DNA of 46,065 bases from JAVBTR01 sp031556065. GTDB lineage: Bacteria; Bacillota; Clostridia; Christensenellales; Aristaeellaceae. A model generated the notes under the pieces. That model saw only the letters and a program-made list of their open reading frames with translations. It made no database searches and had not been told where the DNA came from. The translations under genes were made by a program, and so were the position numbers. The stretch is from the NCBI GenBank assembly GCA_031556065.1, contig JAVBTR010000003.1, positions 1 to 46,065 on the forward strand, given 5' to 3'. Position 1 is the stretch's first letter; every line of letters starts with the position of its first letter. Positions 7,238-15,613 of this stretch are shown here, piece by piece.

Positions 7238-8167
7238 TTACTCCTTGGCTGGAAGTGAGAACTCGAAGTCTTCATCCCGATTGCAGACCAGCGTATCCCC
7301 TTGAACTTGGAGCCGGGCTACCTGGATGGCCGTTTTAGGGAAGCCATGAAACAGTCCGTTATCCTTGGCATTTTCCATTGGCGTAGAGGCGAAATAGAAA
7401 ATGTATGCTTCTTCGCCGATCACCAGCACCTGGGCATGGTTCCCCACACCCTGATCCATGGGCCGCTTGCCGGATTGGTCTAGTATGAGTCCCGTTTCCT
7501 GCCACCTTTGGCAATCCGCGCTTTTAAAGACCTTTTGCCCCTTCCAATAATCTGCAATCAGCCACCAGGCTTCTTTAAAATAAAACACATTAGGGCCTTC
7601 ATGGCCAACGCCTTCAATGGCAGGCCCTACCACATCCCATGTAAACAAATCTTTGCTGTCTGCGCAGTAGGTATGGCTGTGATGGCCCTCGTCCTTATAC
7701 CACATGCGAAACAAGCCGTTTGGCCGCCGCGCCACACAGGCATCGATCACCCGATCGGAGGATAGGGGGATTTTATCCTCTAACTGCCAGTGCCAACCAT
7801 CCCGGCTGGTGTAATGGATGATATCTCGCGGCCGGTCCCAGGTGGTGGGTATGCCTTGCACATAGCTGACATACATGTGATAGCCGCTTTCATGCCAGAG
7901 AATCTCCGGCGCCCAGAAAGTGTTATGCCCAGGCTCGAACTCCAAACCTTCCAAGGTGCCCCTGTAAAGCCAATCGTGGCCGTCTTTGGAAGAAGCCATG
8001 CCTAAGCTGGAGCCGTGTACGGGGGCAAAGCCGAGCCCTGGTGCCGTGTGCATACGCTGGGTGTAGACCATCCACCACTGTTTTTCCTGCCTGTTCCAAA
8101 ATACCACCGGGTCTGCCGCTGCGGCATAAATAGGATCCACAAATAAAGGGGCCTGTGGGATACGCAT
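7238..8167 (-). CDS. GH43-like glycosidase (five-bladed beta-propeller)
   Basis: This 309-residue cytoplasmic protein has the clan GH-F/J propeller pattern. An early AAADP (Asp19, probable general base) is followed by FWAPEI...GYHMYVSY (about 85-102), a VIDACVARRPNG segment (Asp142, pKa-tuning position) and GHEGPNVFYF (Glu190, probable acid). No carbohydrate-binding module or signal peptide is present. Co-transcription with the GH51 arabinofuranosidase (gap of 3 bases, with the AGGAGG site inside the end of that gene) suggests arabinose- or xylose-containing oligosaccharides. The subfamily is not recognised with certainty; related propeller families such as GH32, GH117 or GH130 cannot be wholly excluded. 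Confidence 0.75.
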   Translation of the reverse strand: MRIPQAPLFVDPIYAAAADPVVFWNRQEKQWWMVYTQRMHTAPGLGFAPVHGSSLGMASSKDGHDWLYRGTLEGLEFEPGHNTFWAPEILWHESGYHMYVSYVQGIPTTWDRPRDIIHYTSRDGWHWQLEDKIPLSSDRVIDACVARRPNGLFRMWYKDEGHHSHTYCADSKDLFTWDVVGPAIEGVGHEGPNVFYFKEAWWLIADYWKGQKVFKSADCQRWQETGLILDQSGKRPMDQGVGNHAQVLVIGEEAYIFYFASTPMENAKDNGLFHGFPKTAIQVARLQVQGDTLVCNRDEDFEFSLPAKE

Positions 8168-8170
8168 AGG

Positions 8171-10435
8171 TTATTCCTCCTTTTCTAAAGCCAGTATGGT
8201 TACACAAGCGCCAGGGAAGGTATAATCCAATTCCCCTGTGGCATGAAATTGGGTCACTGTAGGACAGAATTGATCTTTTTGTCCCAGTTCATTTTTGTCT
8301 TCCAGGTTAAACCCGCTTAAACATTCAACCTTAGCGCAAAGGGCGCTGTTTTCAATGCCCTTCAATTGAATCCGAGCCTGCACCGGTGAAGCTTGTACAT
8401 TGACTGCCTTTAAGAAGATTTTACCGTTGTCCTCACTGGCAGCTATGTACAATGGGTCCGGCCATGGCAGTTTATCTTCCGTGTCGTTCATCAGTTTCCC
8501 ATCGATCCAAGTGCGTATCCGCCGCCCCTCCACCTGCAGCTTCAGCGCGTATTCGCGTTCATCTTCAATAGAGAACTCTGTCTGGGTCAGGCAAATCCCC
8601 CTGCCCCTTGTCCGGGCGTTAATAATGGTGTCCTGGTTTTCCCACCCCCCAAACCCCCACTGAAAGCCATTTTGCTCATCGGCTTCCCCAAAGCCGATCT
8701 TCATACCCTTTTTGCCTGAAAGCCGCTTGGTGGTTAAAGTAAGGGTAAAGCCCTCCACAAATGAGCTAAGAGTGACGGGTTCACCAGGTTTTGCATACAT
8801 ATCCAGAATTTTCTTCCCATTCAATGCCATATGGGTCAGCAAAAATCCGCTGTCATCTCCCACGATGGAAACCTTACCGGCAATGGCAGGCTCCGTTTCC
8901 GGACGCTTTTGTTCCATTCCATGAAGTGTGGTTTGAAGGGCTTTTTCACCCTGATACCGCATAAACAGGCTTTGGACATGATAATTGGGGGTTTTCATTA
9001 AACGATGGTTATCGAACCAGATCATATCCGGCTGCCAGTTTACATAATCCGCGTGGCAGAGCATGGGGGCGTAGCAAGCCAGCCCTACTGCCGGGGCATT
9101 TTGCAGGCCAACCATATAGGCCGCCTCACATAAGGCGTTTTCGTAGGTATTTCCCCAGGAAGCGTATTCCCCCAAGAACACCTTGGGGCCATGTGGATCG
9201 TAGCCTTCGTAGCGGTGGGCATTGGCGATCAGCCATTGTGGCGCCTGGTAATAATGCTCGTCCACTAAATCTGCCCGGGTTTTTCTGGCGCTTTCCCAGC
9301 CCCTCTCAAATTCGCCGCCTGCGGCAAAGGGCCCAGCGCTGCCGATGATTTTTATTTCGGGGTACTTTTTTCTAATGGCCTTCACAAATAATTCAAAGCG
9401 GTCATAAAATTCCTGGTGCACTTCTTCGTTGCCAATCGCAATATATTCCAAATGAAAAGGCTCCGGGTGGCCCATTTGGGCCCGCAGTCCACCCCACTTT
9501 GTATCCGTAGAGCCGTTGGCAAATTCGATCAAATCCAGGGCATCGTCAATAAAGCTTTGCAATAATTCCCCATCTGCAAACCTGAAATGGTGTGGGTCAC
9601 ACCCTCCGGACACCACTGGCAAGGGCTTGGCGCCAATGTCCTCGCTAAATTGGAAATACTCATAAAAACCCAAACCAAGGGTCTGGTTGTAGCGCCAGCC
9701 GTTTCTTCTGGCTGGGCGCTCCTCTACAGGACCTACCGTGTTTTTCCAGCAGTAGATTCCGTCCCTTGCGGCTTTATCCAGCATACCGTCGTGAGTTAAG
9801 CACCCGCCGGGGAACCGCAGGAACTTGGGCCGCATATCCGCAATAGCCTGCGCGATATCCCTGCGCAGGCCGTTTTTCCTTCTAAGAAAGGTGTCCTTGG
9901 GGAAAAGGGATACCATATCCAAGTCCACCTGGCCAGTTTTATCTAAAAGGAGGGAAAGCTTGGCCTTAAGATCGGTTTCCTTGGCAAAAAATTCAAGGCT
10001 GTACCTACGCCACCGCCCTGAAACAATAAAGCTGCCGCAATGGTTTTCCCCTACCCTCAATGAAAGGCTTACTGGTTTTTCCGCCCTGGCATAAACGCTG
10101 AAATCGTATCCCTCGCCTTTTTTAAGCACCATGCCTCCCCCAAAGCCCTGGTTCAATACCCCATGGCCTTTTTCCCCTGAAAGGCGCAAATAATGCAGGT
10201 TATTTCCATTCAGCGGGTTCTCCGTTTTTACTTGAAGCTCCGCTTCCCCCACCTGCTCCCAGGCAGTTAAGCCATGATAGGTGGGATTATCCACAGGATC
10301 GAACTCGAAAGAGCGGTTTTGCACCATTTCCGCATATAAGCCGCCATCGGCAGCATGGTTCAAATCCTCGAAAAACACCCCGAATAAATCGCCTAATTCC
10401 TTTACCTTTTGGCGGGGATCAATTTCAATGCGCAT
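8171..10435 (-). CDS. GH51 alpha-L-arabinofuranosidase
   Basis: This 754-residue retaining arabinofuranosidase begins with the GH51 hallmark GVFFEDLNHAADGGLYAEMVQNR. A beta-sandwich insert (about 60-175), like a carbohydrate-binding module, precedes the barrel containing KFLRFPGGCLTHD, IAIGNEEV with acid/base Glu337, and VFLGEYASW with nucleophile Glu423. A C-terminal jelly roll and an extended LamG-like segment (about 570-690) follow. There is no signal peptide, so it trims imported arabinose-decorated oligosaccharides. The length fits the larger GH51 subgroup. It is the fourth gene of the importer operon starting at 14066 and is followed by the GH43-like gene. Its ribosome-binding site is weak. 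Confidence 0.93.
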   Translation of the reverse strand: MRIEIDPRQKVKELGDLFGVFFEDLNHAADGGLYAEMVQNRSFEFDPVDNPTYHGLTAWEQVGEAELQVKTENPLNGNNLHYLRLSGEKGHGVLNQGFGGGMVLKKGEGYDFSVYARAEKPVSLSLRVGENHCGSFIVSGRWRRYSLEFFAKETDLKAKLSLLLDKTGQVDLDMVSLFPKDTFLRRKNGLRRDIAQAIADMRPKFLRFPGGCLTHDGMLDKAARDGIYCWKNTVGPVEERPARRNGWRYNQTLGLGFYEYFQFSEDIGAKPLPVVSGGCDPHHFRFADGELLQSFIDDALDLIEFANGSTDTKWGGLRAQMGHPEPFHLEYIAIGNEEVHQEFYDRFELFVKAIRKKYPEIKIIGSAGPFAAGGEFERGWESARKTRADLVDEHYYQAPQWLIANAHRYEGYDPHGPKVFLGEYASWGNTYENALCEAAYMVGLQNAPAVGLACYAPMLCHADYVNWQPDMIWFDNHRLMKTPNYHVQSLFMRYQGEKALQTTLHGMEQKRPETEPAIAGKVSIVGDDSGFLLTHMALNGKKILDMYAKPGEPVTLSSFVEGFTLTLTTKRLSGKKGMKIGFGEADEQNGFQWGFGGWENQDTIINARTRGRGICLTQTEFSIEDEREYALKLQVEGRRIRTWIDGKLMNDTEDKLPWPDPLYIAASEDNGKIFLKAVNVQASPVQARIQLKGIENSALCAKVECLSGFNLEDKNELGQKDQFCPTVTQFHATGELDYTFPGACVTILALEKEE

Positions 10436-10457
10436 AGGAGCTCACTCACTTTCACTC

Positions 10458-11384
10458 TTAGCCCTTCACAGAACCCAGTAAAACACCCTTTACAAAGAAT
10501 TTTTGGGCGAAGGGATACATTACGATCATGGGAATGGAAGCCAGTACCATGGCTGCCAACTCGATTGTTTTGGAGTTAACAACACCAGAACCCAGCCGGG
10601 AATTGTTCAGGGTACTGGCCACGGCAGCGTTGTTTGTCATGGCGGAATTGGCCAGTTGCTCCGTCGCATTATAGCTTCTGACCAGCTTTAAAATAAAGTA
10701 TTGCAGGGTTTGCAAATTGGGACTCTGGGTGTAGTAAAGGGTGGTGGTGTAATCGTTCCAAACCCCCACCGCCGTAAACACGCAAAGGGCCGCCAGTACG
10801 GGCTTTGAAAGGGGAATTACAATACGGGCATAGATGGTCCATTCCCTGGCCCCATCCAGCTTAGCAGATTCAAACAGTGAATCCGGCAGGGCTTTAAAGT
10901 TGGTGTTAAAAATAATTACATTGTAAAAGCCCCCAAAAAGCGACGGAATAATATACACCCAGAAGCTGTCGTACAGATGAAGCTTGCTAATTAGCAGAAA
11001 GAACGGGATCACGCCGCCGGAAAAGTACATGCTCACAAAACCAAGGGCCGTGTAAAACTTTTTGCCTGTCAGATGCGGCCTTGAGTAAGCGTAGGCAAAC
11101 ATGGAGGTAATGAACATGGAACCGAAGGTGACGATCACCGTACGCAAGCTGGTCACCCCAAAGGCCTTGCTGACTGCCGCGTCGCTTAAAACCGTACGCC
11201 AGCTTTCGGTGGTAAGTTCCCGGGGCCAGAAGGAGGAAAACCCTCTTAAAATAGAGGTGCCCGTATTGAATGAATTAATAGTGGCGTAGTAAAAGGGGTA
11301 TAAGGAGATAATCATAATCAACACCATTACCGCGATATTGACAATTTGGAAAAACCTTTCCCCTGCCTTTTTGCTTTGTACCAT
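10458..11384 (-). CDS. ABC transporter permease, LplC/YtcP type
   Basis: This 308-residue membrane permease has six predicted helices. The EAA loop appears as DSLFESAKLDGAREWTIYAR followed by IVIPLSKPVLAAL. FSGGVIPFFLL and the C-terminal FFVKGVLLGSVKG are hallmarks of the LplC group of CUT1 permeases. GGAGGG lies upstream of the ATG. It pairs with the LplB-like permease at 11402-12355. The operon places it between permease B and the arabinofuranosidase, so the cargo is probably an arabinose-containing oligosaccharide. Confidence 0.92.
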   Translation of the reverse strand: MVQSKKAGERFFQIVNIAVMVLIMIISLYPFYYATINSFNTGTSILRGFSSFWPRELTTESWRTVLSDAAVSKAFGVTSLRTVIVTFGSMFITSMFAYAYSRPHLTGKKFYTALGFVSMYFSGGVIPFFLLISKLHLYDSFWVYIIPSLFGGFYNVIIFNTNFKALPDSLFESAKLDGAREWTIYARIVIPLSKPVLAALCVFTAVGVWNDYTTTLYYTQSPNLQTLQYFILKLVRSYNATEQLANSAMTNNAAVASTLNNSRLGSGVVNSKTIELAAMVLASIPMIVMYPFAQKFFVKGVLLGSVKG

Positions 11385-11401
11385 GGTTGTTTCCTCCCTT
11401 C

Positions 11402-12355
11402 TTAGAACAGGCCCGAATGGGTCAGCTTATTGGATGTAAAGTTGGCAAGCACCAGCAGCACCACTGCAAAAACCGATTTCATCAGCGATACGGCCGCGCC
11501 TACCCCAAACTGGAACTGCTGCAAGCCCACCTGATAAACATAGGTATCGATTACCTGGCTGGCAGGCATATTCAAAACGTTTTGGTAAACATAAATTTGC
11601 GTAAAGTTGTTATTAAGCATCCCTGCTACGGCGAAGATAATCATAATCATAATGGTGGACATAATACCCGGCAAGGTAATATGCCACATTTTTTGTAAGC
11701 GGCTGGCACCGTCGATGGTTCCGGCTTCGTAAAGTGCCGGATCGATGCCCGCAATAGCGGCCAGATACAAAATGGCGCCCCAGCCGATATCTTTAATCAA
11801 CCCCGTTACAATAGCCACGCCCCAGAAGTAATTAGGGTTAGCCAGAAACAGGATGGGTTCTTTGGTTATACCCAAGGTGACAAGCAGGTTGTTCACCACG
11901 CCTCCATCCGGGGAAAGCAGGTTAATACATAGACCGCCAAATACCACCCAGCTTAAAAAGTGGGGCATATAAGCCACTGTCTGTACAGTGCTTTTAAACT
12001 TAGCGCTTCTCAGCTCGTTCAGTAAAAGCGCGAAGATAATCGTCACAATAATGGAAACCACCTGGCCGATGATATTAATGCCAAGGGTATTTTTGATCAT
12101 GGGCCAAAATTGGGGGGAACGGAAGATTTGCTTAAAATGGGCAAAGTTATTCCACTGGGCGGTAAAAATACCATCAAAGCCCATGGATGCCTTAAAGTTT
12201 TTAAAGGCAATCAAAAGCCCGAAAAGCGGGATAATGCTAAAAACGATCATCATCAAAGTACCTGGAAGAAGCATTAAATGCAATTCCGTTTGGGAGCGCA
12301 GGTCTTTGCCGATCCGGTGGGATTTCACCCTTGGCTTAATGGGATTTTCAACCAT
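11402..12355 (-). CDS. ABC transporter permease, LplB/YtcQ-associated type
   Basis: This 317-residue permease has six predicted helices. The EAA region appears as PALYEAGTIDGASRLQKMWH followed by ITLPGIMSTI. It carries the LplB-group signatures VIDTYVYQVGLQQFQFGVGA and a C-terminal NKLTHSGLF. The ATG at 12355 is preferred because AAGGAG precedes it by 11 bases; the in-frame GTG at 12367 overlaps that site. It forms the heterodimeric channel with 10458-11384 and receives substrate from the binding protein 12426-14066. No ATPase is encoded in the operon. Confidence 0.92.
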   Translation of the reverse strand: MVENPIKPRVKSHRIGKDLRSQTELHLMLLPGTLMMIVFSIIPLFGLLIAFKNFKASMGFDGIFTAQWNNFAHFKQIFRSPQFWPMIKNTLGINIIGQVVSIIVTIIFALLLNELRSAKFKSTVQTVAYMPHFLSWVVFGGLCINLLSPDGGVVNNLLVTLGITKEPILFLANPNYFWGVAIVTGLIKDIGWGAILYLAAIAGIDPALYEAGTIDGASRLQKMWHITLPGIMSTIMIMIIFAVAGMLNNNFTQIYVYQNVLNMPASQVIDTYVYQVGLQQFQFGVGAAVSLMKSVFAVVLLVLANFTSNKLTHSGLF

Positions 12356-12425
12356 GATGTTATTCACTCCTTAGTTAAAAAGGGGGAAGGCGCGGTAACC
12401 GCCCCTTCCCCTTAAGGATTGCTTG

Positions 12426-14066
12426 TCAGTTAATGGGCTTAATAGGATCGGTGCCCAGTGTTTGGTAGTTTGCTTGTACCGCTTCGTTGATGTAGGCTTC
12501 CAGTTCGAAAAGGCGAAGGGTTTTCAGTTGGGCCATGAAAGCGTCATAGCGGGCTTCGAAATCCCCGTCGGTAGCGCCCAGAACCAGGTTGGCCAGTTCC
12601 GTACCTACATAGGTCTTAATTTCATTGGATACAGCCAGCATATCGGTGTTGCTTTCCAAGTAGCCGCCGGGAAGGCTGTCCAAGGCAGTGGAATCGTACT
12701 TGATGGTAGCAGGGTTAGCGCCAAAGGCGCACTGGGGCACGATACCATTATCCACGCTGGGATCCATGTACTTCTGGTCGAAGTTCTGGTTGCAGAATGC
12801 CCAGAAAGCGCCTACGCCAGTTACTGCCGCGTTATTGGCCTTCTTGAAGCCTTCGTCGGTACGGGTCATCAAGCCATCAGCTGTCAGCTCGCAATCCACG
12901 CCCACTTCGCCATAGTTCCAAAGGCGCAGGCCTTCTTCACTGGTCATGAAATCTAAGTATTTGGCTACCGCTTCGGGGTTCTTGGTCTTTTTGAATACGA
13001 AGTTTTGCAGCCAGCCGCGGCCGATGGTGCCGTTCTTGGCCATTACCGGGGATTCGCCGCCATCGGAAAGAATCGCGCCGGGGGTGTAGAATTCGAAGCC
13101 ATTGTTGGGGATATCGTAGAACCCGGTATCCGAGGTGTGGCCGATGAAGCAGAACACGCGGCCAGCGCGGCAGGCAGCTTCACGGGCAGCACGGTCAAAG
13201 GTGAATTGGTTGGCATCAACATAACCCTTTTGTGCGCAGGTGTTCAAGAACTTAAGGGCATGCTTGAATTGCTCTGTGTGGTACAGGGTCTGGAAGTTGC
13301 CTTCCGCGTCCACGGGCATGCCGCCGAACATCCAGGTCAAGGCGCCTAAGAATCCACCGTCAGATTTCCAAGAGTTACCATTAAAGTTAGCGCCATCGGC
13401 CAGAAGAGGAATCACGCTGGCACCGTCGATGGTCAGGTTCGCGCTCTTTACCTTGTCCAGAGCTGCCAAAAGGCCGCTTTCGGTCTTCACTTCTTCTTCA
13501 GTAATGCCCAGTTCATCCATGATCTTTTTGTTAAAGATCACCCCGCGGCCTTCCCGGTAGTCGGTGGAGAGCCAGAGTTCTTCCGTAGCTGGATTCAGGC
13601 CCCAAATTTCGCGGTTTTCAGGGGAAAGAATGTGGCTGGGAAGGGAATACCAGCCGCCGTCCCTTGCGATTAACTGGTTCTTAATATCGCTGGGGAAACC
13701 GCCATTGATCAGGTGGCTTTCGGGGAGGTACGTTTCAAAGAAGGTCTGCATATCCCAAACCAGGTCGGCCTCAATCAATTCCTTGATCAGGGTTTCGTTG
13801 GTTAAGGTGATGATATCCGGCAGGTTGCCATTGACCATCATCAGGTTCAATTTCGTGTCCGCATCATCGGCGGGGGTGGTGGCAGTCACAGTCACGCCGG
13901 TTTTTTCGGTAATGGTCTTCATCACATATTGGCTTTGATCCCAAGCAGAGGGCACAACGCCCACGTTCAAAAACCAGGTGATGTCGGTGGTTTCGGCCAT
14001 GGCTGTTGTAAACAGCATGGACAGGGCCATACACAGTGCCAGCAGAAAGGATACACGCTTTTTCAT
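12426..14066 (-). CDS. LplA-like solute-binding protein (module 2)
   Basis: This 546-residue extracellular binding protein is of the large SBP family associated with LplB/LplC permeases. A signal peptide covers about residues 1-24 and ends AMA-ETTD, a signal-peptidase I type site; there is no lipobox Cys at the cleavage point. The DIPNNGFEFYTPGAIL and KTKNPEAVAKYLDFMTSEEG segments are typical of the group. AGGAGG lies seven bases before the ATG. It is the first gene of the GH51/GH43 operon and is preceded by a tandem direct repeat likely bound by the neighbouring response regulator. Confidence 0.9.
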   Translation of the reverse strand: MKKRVSFLLALCMALSMLFTTAMAETTDITWFLNVGVVPSAWDQSQYVMKTITEKTGVTVTATTPADDADTKLNLMMVNGNLPDIITLTNETLIKELIEADLVWDMQTFFETYLPESHLINGGFPSDIKNQLIARDGGWYSLPSHILSPENREIWGLNPATEELWLSTDYREGRGVIFNKKIMDELGITEEEVKTESGLLAALDKVKSANLTIDGASVIPLLADGANFNGNSWKSDGGFLGALTWMFGGMPVDAEGNFQTLYHTEQFKHALKFLNTCAQKGYVDANQFTFDRAAREAACRAGRVFCFIGHTSDTGFYDIPNNGFEFYTPGAILSDGGESPVMAKNGTIGRGWLQNFVFKKTKNPEAVAKYLDFMTSEEGLRLWNYGEVGVDCELTADGLMTRTDEGFKKANNAAVTGVGAFWAFCNQNFDQKYMDPSVDNGIVPQCAFGANPATIKYDSTALDSLPGGYLESNTDMLAVSNEIKTYVGTELANLVLGATDGDFEARYDAFMAQLKTLRLFELEAYINEAVQANYQTLGTDPIKPIN

Positions 14067-14138
14067 TCAGGTTCCTCCTATCATGTTGCCCGACGGGCTC
14101 TTTCTGGGCACAACTCTACCAGATCCGCCATCCATTTT

Positions 14139-14170
14139 GTATGTCAATCTTTCATGTAACGTATGTCAAT
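14139..14170 (-). promoter_or_regulatory. Tandem direct repeat, probable YesN-type regulator site
   Basis: On the minus strand ATTGACATAC occurs twice with a 22-base period, at 14161-14170 and 14139-14148, upstream of the module 2 binding-protein gene. Two-turn direct repeats are the usual AraC-family binding layout. The promoter-proximal copy contains a TTGACA that may serve as the -35; no good -10 follows at 17 bases, as expected for an activator-dependent promoter. Confidence 0.65.
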
Positions 14171-14215
14171 TTATCCTGCTTACATAAAAGACGTGGGTTC
14201 TTTTAGCAATATCGC

Positions 14216-15613
14216 CTATTCGTCCTGGCTGTTTTTACGGTATTGCCCGGGTGTAACGCCAGTTATACGTTTAAAGGCCTTGGTGAACTGGAAATAATCC
14301 CCGTAACCGCTGCGGTCTGCCACATCGGAAATGCCCAGCTCCGTCTCCCTCAAAAGCTTTTTTGCGTAGCTCATGCGCTTATCGGAAATGTATTTAATCA
14401 CCGTTTGATCCATTCCCTTTGAAAACATGGAGCTGAAGTAGCCTGCGGAAAAATGGAATCGCTTGGCCAACTCCGAAACAAGAAGCTCCTTTGTAAAATG
14501 CTCGTCGATGTATTTTGTAATCATCCCCAAAGGGAACTCCCCCGTCTGCTCCTGCTGCACCATACTATCTGAAAAGAAGGTAAAAACATCGGTAAGGGAG
14601 CCATAGGAAGTGGAAAAATACCGTTCATCAGCCATTTCCGTTTCAATAGGCGGTAAAAGGGAATTAAGGGCAAACGCTCTGTAAATGCGACTAAGATTCG
14701 CCTCTATCTGGCTCAACATCATTTTTTCCATTTCCCGTTGCAGGGCTGCAAGCAGCTTGTCGCACTGGCTGTATTCTTTTTGACCCAGGGCTTTTTGAAC
14801 ATCCAAAACCAATTGGCTGATATATGTTTTATCGTGGCCCTTAACATATTCAACAGGGGCCGGTGCATTTAGAAAACGGGCGGTTTGGAAGGCTTGATCG
14901 CTGTGGCGGTACAGGCTTTCAAACAGCGCTTGCCCCTGGGCCTTTTCACTGTAGCCCAAATGGCCTTCAGGACGTTCCCATTGGCTGAAGCTTTTTTCAT
15001 CCACGCCGCCCAAAAGCACCGAGGCCTTGGTTTTTCCGGTGCGGATGATCACCTGGCAATAGTCTTTTTCCATATGCTCATAAAGCAGCTCCGGGTATTG
15101 GCCTGGTTCAATTTCAAATGTGCAAAACTGAAAGCAACCGTACCTTTCCTCCGGTTGCCTTTCCGCCAGCCATTGAGCAACCGTCATGCTCCGGTCGTTA
15201 TCCAACAGACTGAAATAAGTATCCAGCTGCCGATGCTGATCCGCAAGCTTCATTTGCAGCCGGGCCAATAATTCCTCCACCTGTTCCCGGCTAACCGGTT
15301 TCACTAGATAATCAAAAGCGCCCAGCTTCACAGCCCTTTGGGCATAGGCAAATTCAGCGTAGCCGCTGATCAATACCACCTGCAGCCCGCTTAAATCCCG
15401 CCTTAAAGCGTCTGTTAACTCCAAGCCGTCCATGCCCGGCATACGTATATCCGTTAAAAGCACATCGGGCTTTTTCTCCATGCACGCTTTATACGCCGCC
15501 AGGCCATCCTCCACGGTTTCAATCACCTCAAAGCCCAGCGCCGCCCAATCCACCAGATGGGTAAGCTTATAGGCAACCCAATGTTCATCGTCCGCAATAA
15601 TGATTTTATACAT
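14216..15613 (-). CDS. Response regulator with AraC-type DNA-binding domain (YesN-like)
   Basis: This 465-residue cytoplasmic regulator begins with a receiver domain (1-120) with the acidic pair in IIIADDEHW, phospho-acceptor Asp55 in LLTDIRMPGMDG and Lys105 in DYLVKPVS. A linker region follows, and an AraC helix-turn-helix domain occupies the last ~100 residues (ELLVSELAKRFHFSAGYFSSM and GYGDYFQFTKAFKRITGVTP). The ATG at 15613 has GGAGGT eight bases upstream and overlaps the end of the sensor kinase gene by 8 bp. It is probably phosphorylated by that kinase and activates the operon starting at 14066. Confidence 0.93.
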   Translation of the reverse strand: MYKIIIADDEHWVAYKLTHLVDWAALGFEVIETVEDGLAAYKACMEKKPDVLLTDIRMPGMDGLELTDALRRDLSGLQVVLISGYAEFAYAQRAVKLGAFDYLVKPVSREQVEELLARLQMKLADQHRQLDTYFSLLDNDRSMTVAQWLAERQPEERYGCFQFCTFEIEPGQYPELLYEHMEKDYCQVIIRTGKTKASVLLGGVDEKSFSQWERPEGHLGYSEKAQGQALFESLYRHSDQAFQTARFLNAPAPVEYVKGHDKTYISQLVLDVQKALGQKEYSQCDKLLAALQREMEKMMLSQIEANLSRIYRAFALNSLLPPIETEMADERYFSTSYGSLTDVFTFFSDSMVQQEQTGEFPLGMITKYIDEHFTKELLVSELAKRFHFSAGYFSSMFSKGMDQTVIKYISDKRMSYAKKLLRETELGISDVADRSGYGDYFQFTKAFKRITGVTPGQYRKNSQDE

